A DNA stretch of 64,000 nucleotides from Mytilus trossulus. Its lineage: Eukaryota; Mollusca; Bivalvia; Mytilida; Mytilidae. Of this stretch, positions 36,469 to 47,756 are shown piece by piece; position 1 is the first letter of the stretch, and every line of letters begins with the position of its first letter. The translations under genes and the position numbers were made by a program. The DNA is taken from the NCBI RefSeq assembly GCF_036588685.1, contig NC_086382.1:65952929-66016928 (forward strand). The letters run 5' to 3'. Below the pieces are notes generated by a model that saw only the letters and a list, made by a program, of their open reading frames with translations, was not told the origin of the DNA and ran no database searches.

Positions 36469-39400
36469 ATGGGATGTGGTTCATCTTCGTCATCTGGTAC
36501 AGATCAGTCAATCAACAAAGTTAAAACTAAGGAGGTTTTAGGAAATCACAATTCTATAACAGCTGTCAATAGATCACAAACTGTAAAGTCAACAAAAGTA
36601 AAGACATCGAACAACGACAAAACCAGAACAACGAGCAGTGATAAAGTAAAACCGTCAGCAAAATCTAATGATTTCAAACTTGACTTGGACGAATTCAAAG
36701 ATATAGATGAACATGCCAGACAGGTACTTATACCATTTATCAACGTTACTGACACCTTGTGGTATTTACTTTTATTAAAAAAAATCTTGACTTTCGATGG
36801 TTAAGTCATGTTGGTGTCTTTTATTTTCCAAATTTTATTTCACTTTTATTTCATTTCCATTTGTAAAGAAAAAAAAAACCACAAAGACTTACAGTAAACA
36901 CAGAGAATATATTAAAATGTGTTTCACATTAATAAAATGTTGTTGAGATTGAAGATTCCAGAATTTGTACAGATCAAGGAACATGAAAAAAAATCTTAGT
37001 TTCATCCAAGTTTTTAGTTTCCTTGTATAACGTTAATGATAATAATAGTTACTTGCTAATCATTTATCTTTTCTATGTGTATATGTTAGCGGCAATAAGT
37101 GAAATTAGGCATTAAGCTTAAATCCTAGGCAATAAGCTAACGCCGAGGCAGTAAGTGTATTGCCTAAATAATGTTAGACATTAGTCTTAAATCCTAGGAT
37201 TTAAGCTTAAATCCTGAAAATTATGTGCCTAAAATATAAATGCGAATAAATAAAGTTGTGGAACTGTTAACAAAGAAAATTTACTTATCCAATTAAAAAA
37301 ACTGGAAAATGGTGTGAGCCAAAAATATATCTTAATAATATTTACTTTTTATCAGTTCAAAGCAGCTCTACTAGTGAAGGGAAGGAAATTTCCAAAAAAT
37401 ATATTAGCTATTTTACAGAATTTCCCCCACCCCGCCCCCTTTTTTGATACAATCACATTTTTTTTTTAAACTTTTTTATTTTAGCCAAACACTTTTAGAA
37501 TTAAACTTTTTTCTTAACCTGATTTGGGGATTTATATGACTGTAAACAATAATTGGTGAAGAAAAAATCTTATGGTGGTGCACTCCTTTTTTTGCTACGG
37601 CCCTTTGAAAGTATCCGATTTGGATGATTTCCCCATTTTTCATCAATTTATACCTATTTTTGGTCTTATATTGTCAAAAATTCACAGTCCAACATTTTTT
37701 TCTTCATTTTTTCAATAAAGATGAAGTGGACCAATCTGAATACATTTAAGAAAACTATAGGTGTTAATATAAGAAAGTTTTATCGTATTTTGAGGCTTTT
37801 CGTGTCAAATTTCCCATGCTGTCAATACCTTTTGTAAATTAGAGATTTTTTTAGTACTAAATGCATTTAGTTTCAGCTTCTTTGTTATAAATGATTGAAA
37901 AAAAAACATATCTAAGAAGTTTGAAAAGAAAAAAGTGATATGGGATGTACTTTTGTTCATGTTTCTGGTAGAATCATTGTTTGTACCCCTTACCCGTTTT
38001 CTCAAAATTTAGGCTAAACATACTGACTTGATTTGATAATGAAATTTGAAAATGTATTACTCAAAAACTTTTTATTATAGATACAAAATTTTTCACACAA
38101 TTTAGTTTGATTATTACATTTTTTTTTTAAATTAATTGATATTTTCCTCTAGTATCACATGTTTTAGAAATAATTCCATAACGAGGTTTCAACAAGACAA
38201 AAACGTCAGAAGAATACATTCTTAATTTTGTTTTTTTTAAACTATTTAAATTACTTAATAGAATTTGAAGATCTGTCTAATGAATGTAATACATGTACTA
38301 TTAGGAATATAATGAAGAAACTATTTATATAAAGAATAAATCACAGAATATACATAAATTCCAGAGTTACCTTATTGCCTAAAACTATGTTCGGCAATAG
38401 GTTGAATAATCATCATCAGATTTCAGGAAATAAGCTAAATGCCTGAAAATTTCAGGCAATAACTTAATGCCTAGGCGTTAGCTTATTGCCTAGGATTTAA
38501 GCTTAATGCCTAATTTCACTTATTGCCGCTAACATATACACTACATTACAGGATGTTGTTCAACGACCCTATATTTTGTCAATTATTAAAAACAAATTCA
38601 TTCGCTAAACACCTCTATAAATAGTTTTTTAAATGTTATATCTTTTGACATATTGTAACAACAGTTTCTTTCTTTTCATAAACATTTAATTTAAGTTTTT
38701 ATCATCAATAGTCATCTTTTAAACAAAATATGTTTTCTTTAAACCGTTCGTATTAATTTTCGTTATTGTGGTGTATCATACATTGCATATATATATATAA
38801 TCTTCTATATCAAGTCCACATCAGTGCAAATACATATGCACACACATATTTCACCACGAATCATCGGATTGCTTAAATCCTATCTGATTTACACACTATA
38901 TTCCTATTAACTCTTTTTAAAATGTCAGACAACTACCGAGTTTACTTACAACAGAAATAAAAGACATAAATACATATCTTCTTATTAAAATGACACCACG
39001 CTGAAGTATTTTAAAATGAATAAAGTGCGTCCATTATTCATTTTCCATACCTTATACCTCATTCAAAAGTTTATTAAGAGAGGAATAAAAGGTATATAGT
39101 CAATAGGTTCGGCAACGCATATTAGAGGCGTTACGAAGGACCTAAATATCGAAATAACCTATTTCTTAATGTGACGCGTATTTCGACATTGAAGTCTTTT
39201 GCTTCTCTTCTAATACGCGTTGCGGAACATATTGACTATATACCTTTATGTTTCTCTCATAAAAAGCTTTCAAATGATGTATAAGGTATATCTATAATTA
39301 GGGGCTGAAGGATTACAACAGTCCATTCCATTATTTAAAATATCTATTTCATCATAATATTCAAAATTGGCTATTTCTTAATTTTCACGCGTATTTTGGC

Positions 39401-42400
39401 ATTTAGGTCCTCCGTCTCCCCTCTAATGGTCGTTGCTGCACAATTGACTTGTTATATCTATAATCAGAGGACAGCGTATCTAGTATTTTAATTTTGATAT
39501 ATATAGGATATATGTTTTGGTATTCAGGTCGTCCATACATTTAACCAGGGAATTTCTGTTAAATATAGTTAGGAAAACCCACTAGTTTATCCTCTGAAAC
39601 TAAATATGTGAATAAAATTAAAGATTTAAGGTGGTTTTTTTTTCTGATATCAATTTTAATATATTTTAGATAACACCAAAAAGGACAAATATAGGAATAA
39701 AGTCAGTCAATTATTCAATTTTTATTTCACTTTTCACCGCTTCTACTTGAATAATGAGTTATAAACTATTTCATCATTCATTATTAATCACTTAATAAGT
39801 TTATATTGTATGGTGAATGGTGAACTAGTTCATTATTCATTATTGAATTTTGAATAATGAAAAATGAATAATGGACGTACTTCAGCGCGGTTAAAATGAC
39901 CCCAGATATCAAGTCTCTCAATAGTCACGAATTGTTGATAATCTATATGCCAGAACGACTCAATTTTTTTATTGTGTCCTTTTTAGTTTCTGTAAATCTC
40001 ATTAAGTTGTTGTATATTCGGTAAACCTTGAATGTTATCACATAACTTAATATCAAAACCAGTCGAATGTTTTTAGGACACTAAATCATGGTTGAGGTGT
40101 TCTCATACACTGTGTAAGAACAAGATCAAATGACGCAAACAAATTCACAAATATACATGTACATGTTCGTATAATATACTATATTATATGATGACGATGA
40201 CGTCGTAAATTAAGATTTACTTAGTGATAAAAAAAATATAATATATACGTGAGATTGTATTTAAGATGGATTAGGACATGTTATAATTGTAAAATTCATA
40301 TGAAGCACTCACCTAAATACAAAACCGTTTCCAATATACTTTAATACACAACTTTTTATATATCATAAAATATGCCGATTGTATTATAGTTAACACCAAC
40401 TCATTTACTTTAAAATGTATCTTTAGACGCCAAAGTCTGTTGAAAACTCCATCAACGAACTTGCTAATTACCTGGCCAAACCTGCCAAAAGTGAACTAGA
40501 GACCATTCGAGCTTTTTATGTGTGGATCTGCAATAATATAAGGTAAGATAAGACTTGGTCCAGGAATGTTTACGATTATAGAATACAATTTACCCATGGA
40601 CATACTATGGTAAAATTTCCAATTGTTAATAACAATCAAACGCCCGATAGTTGAGCCTAGGTGAGTTCTTCTGTTTAATAAAGGGAAGAAAGTGACAGTG
40701 ATAAGAAAATAAAAATCACAAATATTGAATACACACAATCGAGAACGGTAACGAATATGATGCGTTTGTCGAGTGTAGTAAAAAGTAAAGTAAACGAAAT
40801 ACAAAACTCACTTACAATAAGGGGGGTAGCAGCTTTAAATCCGACTAATGGCGCTTGTTGTGGTACCAATTAAAAGTGAAATATTTTGTGTGGAAATGCC
40901 ATAAGCGAGAAAAAAGAGACTGCAGTTATGACAGCTGTGATATTTATGTATATGGTCATCCGCGATAAATATTTCCACAGGTTAAATTATTCATGAAGGG
41001 TTGCTTTCAATATCGTAGCAGTTACATAGGGCTACGTTGATGTTTGACTACTGAACGTGTAGCTACTCTAACTGCTAAATAGATCTAGAAAGCAGATACG
41101 CTAGTTACACGTTCAGTAGTCAACAATCTACGTATCCCTATGTAGCTGAGCGCAAGCCTGGTGTCGATAAATTTCCGATAAGATTTGAAATTTGTAACCA
41201 TATGCATATTGTCCAAACGCGAATGACTTTATGAAATCATTTTAGAAAAACATCGGTACTTCTACGCGCAAAATCCTTCCAGATAAATAACCTTTATCAG
41301 TCTGCTGTTGGGTAAAATGTTAAAATGAATCAATAAAGTATATAATAGTTATTTGTATATGCTACATGGTCTTTCAGTTACAATGCCACAGCTTACTTTG
41401 GTGGTGAATCGGCAGCTAGAGAGCCTATTGATGTTTTGAAATCAAAAAGCAGTGTGTGTGAAGGATACGCTAGGCTCTTCGAAGCACTCTGTTTGTGAGT
41501 ACAGTAAAAATTTAAATATACTTTTATTAATCATGTGCTAGAGAGCTTGTTGATGCTTTAAAATCTTAAAGTAGTGTGTGTGTGAAGGACATGATAGGCT
41601 CTTCCAATTATGTATTCTACTAACAGGAACGACCAATAAACAAACTATCTTTTTATTTCAATTGTCCTTCTTTCGTCTCCTTACCTAAATATATACTACT
41701 GGAAAAAGTTTTATAATTGTTTCATTTTTTCTTAAATCACTAAGTATATTTTCTGAATTTTACCACAAACAAATGAAAATATTGTTAAACGTAGAAAAAT
41801 AAAAAATATAAATTAAGTTGTCAGGTGTGAAAGGTTTTTAATTTCGAATCAGTAGAAGAAAATTTATTAAAAAATTGCTTGAATATTTCAAACAAATTTG
41901 AATTTATTTGTATATTTTTACACGTTGTTCCGTGGTTTTTCTCGGAGTATTTAGACTTCCTTTATTAAAAACAAACTGGCCATCCTGATATAGACACAAG
42001 TGGCGTTAAAACTGACAATCAATTAATTAATACATCAATCAATTAATCATGCAGTCAATCCCAATCTCTTTCTTATACGAAAATGTATCAAATAAATAGT
42101 CAATTGTATGTATAACATATTTTGTTTCAGAGCAAAGGACATCAAATGTCAAAAGATCAGTGGTTTCTCGAAAGGGTATGGTCATCAGCTTGGGACTATC
42201 TTATCTTATCAAACCAAGACAGATCATGCTTGGAATGTTGTTTTTGTTCTCGGGAAATGGAGATTTATAGAGACAACATGGGGAGCTGGTTCTCTTGATG
42301 ATCAAAAAACATTCGTAAAGAAATTTTCAAATTTCTACTTTTTAACAAAACCAGAACACTTCATAGAAGATCATTTTCCTTACATCAATAATGATGCAGA

Positions 42401-43436
42401 GGGGAGCAAGGAATGGCAACTTTTAAAAAGACCGGTGTCTCTTGAAGAATTTTCAAAAACTTTAAAAACAACAAAATTTGCAAGGGAATGGGGTGTTATT
42501 TTTCCTTCTCATAAACATGAAGTTGTCAAAGTTGACAGAAAGGCTTCAATACCAATCGAATCGAAGCAAAACACTCTGGTTAGCGTCAAAGTAAACCTTT
42601 ATAATAGCAACACCGAACTCTGCAACAATTCTGTGGTATTAGTGAAGGATAACGGTTCAAAATGCACAATAACTATCATGCCAAAAGAAATTGGAAAGTA
42701 TACACTCAAGGTTTACGGTACAATTGACCAATCACAAACTGGTATGCCGAAACTGACAGAGTATATGATAGATTGCACGTCTACAGAAGACGAATTCATG
42801 CCTTATCCAGAACATAATAGATTCTATGGTCCGTCTAATGATTGCAATATTCGAGGCTTTGCAAATTATGACTCAATACCTGCTTTTCAAATCTGCAAAA
42901 ACGGTGAATTTGAAATGAAAATAAAAACAAATAGGACTGTCAAAGTTTCTGCACAAATATACGAAACAGATGGAAGCAGAAGTTCAGATTTTATTATGAT
43001 TGAACAATTGGACGATTCGGTTTGTGTCAAAGCACGTTTTATAAACAAGGGATACTATAAACTAACCATTTTCAGCGAGTTGGAAGGCAACGACAAATAT
43101 AGTGAGGCAATGAATATTTTAGTTCTGAACAAAGTAGGCTCAAAATTCTCAACTCCATTCCCTAAAACATATTCTTCTACAAAGGAATACAAGTGCCATC
43201 TTATCGAGCCGCTTGTACGTAATATCCCGTCCAATTCGAATGTTCGTTTTGTTATGTCTTCTCCTATGATTGAACAAATCCTAATCGATGGCAAGGTTTA
43301 TAGAAAAGAAAACAATGAAACATGGGACGTTACTGTTAAAACAGGGGACTCCGGTGAAGTAAAGGTATCCGCAAAAACGGACATAAACTCAAAAACCTCT
43401 ACCTCCATATACCTATTTGTGGTAGATTCGGAATAA
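36469..43436 (+). CDS. KY2: kyphoscoliosis-peptidase-like protein with MGC acylation signal
   Basis: Four coding exons: 36469-36723, 40427-40542, 41378-41494 and 42131-43436; all introns GT-AG. They sum to 1794 nt, 597 aa. The first exon encodes MGCGSSSSSG (myristoylation at Gly2, palmitoylation at Cys3), a low-complexity Ser/Thr/Lys-rich linker, and DEFKDIDEHARQ at its end, the start of the KY core. The next exons carry ENSINELANYLAKPAKSELE and YVWICNNI. Core residues by position are Cys151 (SSVCEGYA), His195 (DHAWN) and Glu210 (FIETTWG), the Glu replacing the usual Asp. The C-terminal ~385 residues match KY1, roughly three quarters identical by eye. Exon phases equal those of KY1 from the second junction on, so this is a tandem duplicate with a longer N-terminal linker. 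Confidence 0.9.
37077..38541. mobile_element. TIR element, 1.46 kb, in KY2 intron 1
   Basis: The termini are long, essentially perfect inverted repeats of about 68 bp. The left arm begins GTGTATATGTTAGCGGCAAT; the right arm is its complement ending ATTGCCGCTAACATATACAC. Inner terminal regions repeat AGGCAATAAGCT and TTAAATCCTAGG words. No transposase ORF lies inside, so it is non-autonomous. No clear target duplication was found. Confidence 0.9.
38995..39890. mobile_element. Non-autonomous TIR element with 9-10-bp target duplication, in KY2 intron 1
   Basis: Starts ACCACGCTGAAGTA and ends TACTTCAGCGCGG. It is flanked on both sides by TTAAAATGAC (38985-38994 and 39891-39900). Interior subterminal words GTCCATTATTCATTTT and its complement face each other. 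A 9-10-bp duplication is typical of Mutator-like elements, which is inference. A hairpin element (39076-39260) is nested inside. Confidence 0.8.
39076..39260. repeat. Hairpin element, ~55-bp arms
   Basis: The left arm containing AAAGGTATATAGTCAATAGG and GGCAACGC pairs with the right arm GCGTTGCGGAACATATTGAC and TATATACCTTTATG. A partial further copy of the CGTTGC...TTGACT part lies at about 39430-39455. Confidence 0.85.
41020..41147. repeat. Hairpin, ~48-bp arms, in KY2 intron 2
   Basis: AGTTACATAGGGCTACG plus GTTTGACTACTGAACGTGTA on the left pairs with TACACGTTCAGTAGTCAAC plus CGTATCCCTATGTAGCT on the right, with a loop of about 35 bp. Confidence 0.85.
41536..41607 (+). pseudogene. Decayed extra copy of the KY catalytic exon
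   Basis: Lies 42 bp after the KY2 third coding exon, inside intron 3. It aligns with that exon over about 70 bp: GCTAGAGAGC..TTGATG, AAATC, AGTAGTGTGTGTG, GAAGGA and TAGGCTCTTC. It has an in-frame TAA and a GT insertion/shift before the GAAGGA codons, so it cannot replace the real exon. Confidence 0.8.
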
Positions 43437-43787
43437 GATAAACTAATAGATTCCTTTATCTTATGATCATATATATATTTTACTTTTTATTTTATTTCTA
43501 TTGCACAACTTCAAAATCAATATTACTCGGATAATAAATCATATAAGTATTATTGGAGTATGATTTGTAATTATAGAAGTACAATTTATTTTGCAATACT
43601 CATGAATTATGAATTTTAATCTTAGAAAATATAACCATTTCACATATGTTTTTAGAAAGGTAAAAGACAAAACACATGTAGGGTCACTGTCTGTTTTTGT
43701 TTTTTTCCCATAGCATAGCCGCATATAAAGAAATATCAATATGTTGTTTCTGTATCTATAATGTTATCCATCTTATATATGCAAGAT

Positions 43788-44464
43788 CCAACACTCAACT
43801 TATATTATCTGTTATTATTATCTGTGTAGAACACTGAACCGCGTTGGTACTCGCAATTGCATTGGTCACGCTTGATTGGCGATGAAGTTGGATTTTCGTA
43901 CTAATGAATTGCAACATAGGTATTGTGACGATTACTTGTTGTGTGTTTCGTGTGTATGTGTTCGTGTTGGATAAAATAAATGTTATCTGTATCTCAGTCT
44001 GCCTCCAGCTCTATACACCGTAAAGAAAATATACTACCTTTATGAGACTTTTTAGTGAATTTTATTGAGATCTTTCTCAAGCCTTGCAATTCTCTTCCGA
44101 ATAAAAAAAAATTGACAGGATTGTCCTTACTATTTGCATACAGGAACAGTAACTGTATAACAAAATGTTTCACATATAAAAAAGAAGATTTGGTATAATT
44201 GCCAATAAGACAACTATCCACAAAAGACCAAAATAACACAGACATTAACAACTATAGGTCACCGTACGGCCTTCAACAATGAGCAAAGCCAACACTCAAC
44301 TTATATTATCTGTTATTATTATCTGTGTAGAACACTGAACCGCGTTGGTATTCGCAATTGCAATGGTCACGCTTGATTGACGATGAAGTTCGATTTTCGT
44401 ACTCATGAATTGCAACGTAGATATTGTGACGATTACTTGTTGTTTGTTTCGTGTGTATGTGTTC
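43788..44464. repeat. Direct repeat pair, ~180 bp, 501-bp offset
   Basis: Copies at about 43788-43969 and 44289-44464 share CCAACACTCAACTTATATTA, AACACTGAACCGCGTTGGTA and GTGACGATTACTTGTTGT and differ by few substitutions. Downstream of KY2; recent duplication or two copies of a repeat. Confidence 0.85.
44176..44288 (+). mobile_element. Short dispersed repeat between the direct repeats
   Basis: Contains AATTGCCAATAAGACAACTA, CACAAAAGACCAAAATAACA and AGGTCACCGTACGGCCTTCA. The GTACGGCCTTCA core also appears near 27952. I recall it as a common mussel repeat (not checked). It ends where the second copy of the direct repeat starts. Confidence 0.55.
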
Positions 44465-44553
44465 CAATACAGTCTGTAAGTACGTAGTTTACTACGCTCG
44501 TTTGACATTTAATCAATATATCATTGCTCTTTAAATCTATTGAAACAAAAATC

Positions 44554-45087
44554 TCAATATTTTTTTATAACATGTTTATCAATAATCAAATTAGTATTAC
44601 GAAAATGTTCCATAACAAGTTCTTTAAACTTTGTGTGTACTCCGAAATTCCAATTTTTCAGTCTATTATTGCATATATTATTTGCCAACATAAAAACTTT
44701 TTTGTTTATTCTATTATCACACATTTTCGTAAATCTACTATAAGTTCTAAAAATACATGTCCATTGTTTTACAATACATTTTGTACATGGCATCCAGCCC
44801 ATATCACCATATAGGGTTAAATTAGGTGTGTACTTTCCAACACCCATGAAAAAACGCATTGCCCTATTTTTTACAACATTTATACAAGAGTATTCTTTAC
44901 TTCCCGTTATCGCAGCACCATATTCAATTACAGATATAACAAGAGTGTCAAAAAGTTTAGTAAAAGTAGAATATATAGGATATATGAAAATAATTAAACT
45001 ATGAGTACTCATTGGCTGAATCATTATAATGGAATGGAACGTATATAAAAATGATGATATTTTGAACATTGCAATTTTTTTCAACAA
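44554..45087 (-). pseudogene. LINE ORF2 C-terminal part, minus-strand fragment
   Basis: A 177-codon frame containing KLFDTLVISVIEYGAAITGS, AMRFFMGVGKYTPNLTLYGD and MGWMPCTKCIVKQW, the typical post-RT 'thumb' region of non-LTR retrotransposons, ending ...IIDKHVIKKY-stop. The expected catalytic RT upstream is absent, so it is a fragment. It appears collinear with, and to precede, the part encoded on the opposite strand at 46624-47244. Confidence 0.7.
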
Positions 45088-45959
45088 GAAGACGACAAAT
45101 ATTCTTAATTGGACTATTGTGTTTACTTACAAAATAATTCTTGTTTAGATATATAAAGAAATTAAGAAGCGTTCGTGTTTATTTCTGAATCTAACAGGAA
45201 GAATTTTATTAAATATAAGTGATCCTCTTTACAGTTACTATACGGGCAGTCAAGCGCATAGACGTATTCCTTCTTCACAGTAAGTTTCCTAAATATGCTT
45301 CCTTGTGTGGAAATATTGTGTGGCAATCAGGATTTTTTCTAAATAAATGTGGACACAAAAATCTTACAAACTATTGTAAAAGATTCTTTACACTTTTTTT
45401 CCCATTGAATGACTTTTTACCTATCTACATACAGAAGGTCAATGCACTCAATATGAAATTTAAATACTTTTTGCGTTCTTTTCTGTTAGGGTCGTGTCTG
45501 CTTAATAATTTTTCGCTATGCTATATGAAACCATTTGCAGTACTAGTAATTTGTTTTAATTATACCATCGAAATTAAATAAGTTATATAGACGCGACACC
45601 ATTTCAATGTTATTTGTTAAAGGAAACGTGTAAATGCAAAATATTATAACAAACCATCTGATTTTCGTTTTATTTGTTTTTATCTAAACATGTTTATCTA
45701 ATTAACACATCTCAATCGTATATACGTTTATGTATGTAAAAAAATGCAGAACATGATGTCTCATTGACAAAATCCCCGTTTTCAATCTCGATGCTTGGCT
45801 CTATTAAACAAAATTTACAGTTATAAATTCACAAGTAGAAAATATATGTCACTTCGAGGATAAACGAGGCCAAATATGTGCATATCAATTACCCATAACA
45901 TGATTGCGTGTTGCTTGCTTAACTGTAATTGTCAAAAATAACATGCATATTCAGGGAAA
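45088..45959. other. Between LINE fragments, nothing recognised
   Basis: A chance frame at 45219-45581 is hydrophobic and lacks a domain. No RT blocks found on either strand. Confidence 0.35.
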
Positions 45960-46510
45960 AAAACAAACAAATAACAATTGATTCAATAGGTAAAATATCC
46001 AAATTAAGGCGCCCGTACACATGTTTGATCCCACCACAATGTGACATTCTGTATATTCCTGTCCAAAGTAGGTAGCCTGTAATTCAGGGTTTATCGTTTG
46101 TTGTTGTGTATGTTGTGTGTCATTTTTGTTTTTTGTTCATAGTTTTGTACATAAATCATGCTGTCAGTTTTCTCCTCTGATTTGTTTCTTATTAGTCGTT
46201 TTGGAGCCTTTCATAGCTGACTTCTCGGTATGGGTTTTTCCTCTTTATCAAGGTCGTGTCATTTCGTGATAAGGAATGTATCTCCCTAATGCAAAGCTCT
46301 GATTCCTTCACGAATTTGACTATACTTTTTGGACCTTTTGGATTCTAGCTCTTCATCTTTTAGATAGGCTTTGGATTTCAAATATTTTGGCCACGAGCAT
46401 CACTGAAGAGACATGTTTTGTCGAAATGCGCATCTGGTGCAACAAAATTGGTACCGTTGATTTTATTGGTTATTGGTGGAACGTTGTCTTATTGGCAATC
46501 AAACCACATT
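45960..46510 (+). mobile_element. Dispersed repeat family D
   Basis: Contains GGAGCCTTTCATAGCTGACT, AAATATTTTGGCCACGAGCA, GAAGAGACATGTTTTGTCGA and GTGCAACAAAATTGGTACCG. I recall the ending as a frequent mussel repeat motif (unverified). Left border uncertain. Confidence 0.5.
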
Positions 46511-46623
46511 TTTATTTTTATGTATGTTAATAATGTTTGTTTTAATATTTTTAAACGTTGATATGAAATGCATAGTAAATTAAGTTCGTTGACAATTGCA
46601 TTCTGAAAAATTGTTATGCAGAA

Positions 46624-47410
46624 ATGCTAGAGGCTAGCAATGTAAAAAGTAAAAATAAATTGAACTGGTCATGTAAAATAAGAGATTTATTATGTAATTA
46701 TGGCTTAAATCATGTCTGGTTGGCACTAAATGTTTTGAATGTAGATCTTTTTATAGCTGATTTCAAACAGCGTGTTACTGATAGGTTTATATCTGAAGCA
46801 ATGTCATTTTTTGACGAGTCTTCTAAATGTCAGTTTTACAAATACATATATGACAGTCATGGTTTGCAGTTTTGTCTTAGTAGACCTGTTAATTTTAGAT
46901 ATAAACCATTAATAAGCAAGTATCGTATACATGCACATAATTTGAACATTGAAACTGGAAGGTTTTTTAATATAAACAGAAACGATAGAATATGTAATGT
47001 TTGCAACTGTGATTCTGTTGAAGATGAATATCATTTTATTTTGGAATGTATTGGATACGAAGACATTCGTATGAAGTATATCAAACCTTATTATTGGAGA
47101 AATCCATCAGTATTTAAACAATTGTTATCTGTTCGAAATATAAAAGAACTTACTAATTTTGGGAAGTATTTATGTATTGCCGAAAAAATCGTAATCGTTG
47201 AATGTGTATATCATACTTTGATTAACTTGAAGATTGTTAAATAGTGCTAATTAATATCATGCTCCTAATTTTGTTTTTTATTGTATTAATTGCATATAAA
47301 TGAATTACCTGATTGTAATATTTTTGGCCCTATATTTAATGTAATATTTATTGTACTTGATACCTAGAAGCTGTATTGCTTTTGGAATAAAAAGAATATA
47401 TAAAGTTAAA
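46624..47410 (+). pseudogene. LINE ORF2 C-terminal end plus 3' UTR
   Basis: A 206-codon open frame to 47244 contains NWSCKIRDLLCNYGLNHVWL, HAHNLNIETGRF and a zinc-knuckle-like CNVC...DEYHFILEC motif, the usual C-terminus of LINE ORF2 proteins. It is followed by an AT-rich 3' UTR that ends near AATAAAAAGAATATATAAAG (about 47386-47410). No RT lies upstream on this strand, so the copy is 5'-truncated or rearranged; see 44554-45087. Confidence 0.75.
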
Positions 47411-47756
47411 AATCAATCGAGTAAAACCATTTTATTTCAAATGATTTCCAATGAAAATTAAATAATTCGTCATAGTTGTCACTTCAGACTCTCTGTCTGT
47501 CTTCTAAAATACAAATGCAATATGTTCAGATTTGAATGGTAAAAACATTTCCCAAAACAAAAGCTTTCGGAAGAATAGGTATACAAATTCAGTAAAATGA
47601 AAGTATTTTAATAAATTCTGTTTTCAAAATAACGATTCAATTCTGGTTATTGTGATTATCTCGTCATTGGATCACAGCGTTGGTTGGTTGAATGGTTGAT
47701 TGTTATATAATTTTCATTGATCACATCATTTAAAGATAAAACAAATGTGGAATGAA

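Noticed and set aside
42108-42130. ATG at 42108 as the start of KY2
   Set aside because: Same reason: it lies in intron sequence before the acceptor at 42130, and upstream exons join in phase.
44524-44814. Plus-strand ORFs opposite the LINE fragment
   Set aside because: Antisense shadows of LINE coding sequence.
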